Source of the DNA: Pseudomonas wadenswilerensis | GTDB taxonomy: Bacteria; Pseudomonadota; Gammaproteobacteria; Pseudomonadales; Pseudomonadaceae | Length of the DNA: 64,000 nt | Assembly: GCF_900497695.1 (NCBI RefSeq) | Contig: NZ_UIDD01000009.1 | Coordinates: forward strand, 62,001 to 126,000 | Direction of reading: 5' to 3' | Part shown: positions 63,574 through 64,000 of the stretch, one piece after another | Layout: every line of letters starts with the position of its first letter | How positions within the stretch are numbered: the first letter of the stretch is position 1 | Translations under genes and position numbers: made by a program | Notes under the pieces: model-generated | The model's input: only the letters and a program-made list of their open reading frames with translations | The model's database searches: none | What the model was told of the DNA's origin: nothing

Positions 63574-64000
63574 TCAAGGCGCGGACTTCGCCAGCGTCGC
63601 GCCCTCAACCTCACGAATCACCTGCAGACGATACTGCGGGTCGGCCTTGATCTGCACCTCGGTGAATGGAATCACCTGCCACTGCTTGGCCGAGAACGCC
63701 CGGGTCTGGTCACCGGCATGGGCCGAACCTGCCTCACTGGACTCCGAGAACGCCAGCATGCCCAGGGCATGCGGCCCCCGCTCATCGAAGGTTACCAGTT
63801 GCAGGTAGCTGGTGCCGCTGACCACCAGGCGCTTGTCGGCGGCAACCGGTACGCTCTGGATCGCGTTGTACACGCCCAGGCTCGCCGGCCCGCCGTGAAT
63901 CGGCGTGCCATCGGCAGCCTGCTGGATCTGCCCCCAGCGCGCGTCATTGCTGAGCCCGGCCTTGGTCACTTGCGCGACTGAAGCCAAGGCTGCCTCACGC
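63574..64000 (-). CDS. Penicillin acylase family hydrolase, C-terminal part
   Basis: The frame is open to the right edge of the window, so this is the last 141 codons of a longer gene. The segments LVVSGTSYLQLVTFDERGPH, AGDQTRAFSAKQWQVIPFTE and QIKADPQYR resemble the C-terminus of the Ntn-type penicillin/AHL acylases of Pseudomonas. An internal TTG at 63987 is not a real start. The catalytic Ser of the beta chain lies outside the window. It converges on trhP with one base between the stops. Confidence 0.8.
   Translation of the reverse strand, partial: REAALASVAQVTKAGLSNDARWGQIQQAADGTPIHGGPASLGVYNAIQSVPVAADKRLVVSGTSYLQLVTFDERGPHALGMLAFSESSEAGSAHAGDQTRAFSAKQWQVIPFTEVQIKADPQYRLQVIREVEGATLAKSAP

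Overview
The window is a piece of a Pseudomonas chromosome, most likely the P. putida group. The evidence is recalled gene order and family traits, not a database search: the block cysG-serS-crcB-rarA-lolA-ftsK / aat-bpt-infA / clpA-clpS / cspD / icd-idh, a short 441-residue isocitrate lyase, a nuo operon with fused nuoCD, and many copies of the Pseudomonas REP element (core about ATCGCTGGCAAGCCAGCTCC) between core genes.

Left part (1 to about 11,200): an accessory region, patchy in base composition and full of broken genes. It begins with a DarT1-type DNA ADP-ribosyltransferase toxin and the start of its NADAR antitoxin (minus strand, cut by the window edge). Next is an orphan protein whose N-terminus looks like a proteasome/HslV-type Ntn hydrolase, then the tail end of an AraC regulator. 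A P2-like prophage tail remnant follows: truncated tail tube, intact gpE with its -1 frameshift signal for gpE', and a tape-measure start fused by deletion to the end of late control gene D. A two-helix membrane protein with a 39-codon upstream gene follows, then a secreted protein that has lost its start. A tightly coupled cassette of small genes ends in a tyrosine integrase. Beyond the integrase lies a convergent, AT-rich FRG + DUF262 operon, a plausible phage-defence pair, and then tRNA-Ser(TGA), a possible attachment target.

Core part 1 (about 11,300 to 30,300): yccA, a xanthine-type NCS2 permease, tusDCBE with a ybiB-like gene, and yqjG. A minus-strand run goes from ftsK through lolA, rarA, crcB and serS to cysG. 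Then come the N-degron genes aat and bpt, infA, clpA and clpS, and cspD.

Core part 2 (30,300 to 43,500): divergent icd and idh around a perfect FNR/ANR-like box, then nudJ, mnmA-hflD, purB, roxA, a GNAT acetyltransferase, a mini-secretin-like protein, aceA and a YhhN-family membrane protein. The icd and aceA upstream regions share an exact 17-base word.

Core part 3 (43,800 to 64,000): the whole complex I operon nuoA-nuoN, preceded by a Fur-box-like palindrome. A TonB-dependent receptor, a PerM-family permease, a TrhP-like U32 protein and the C-terminus of a penicillin-acylase-family enzyme complete the window.

The most novel material is in the left accessory region (proteasome-like orphan, FRG/DUF262 pair, two-helix protein) and in the regulatory signals at the isocitrate branch point.
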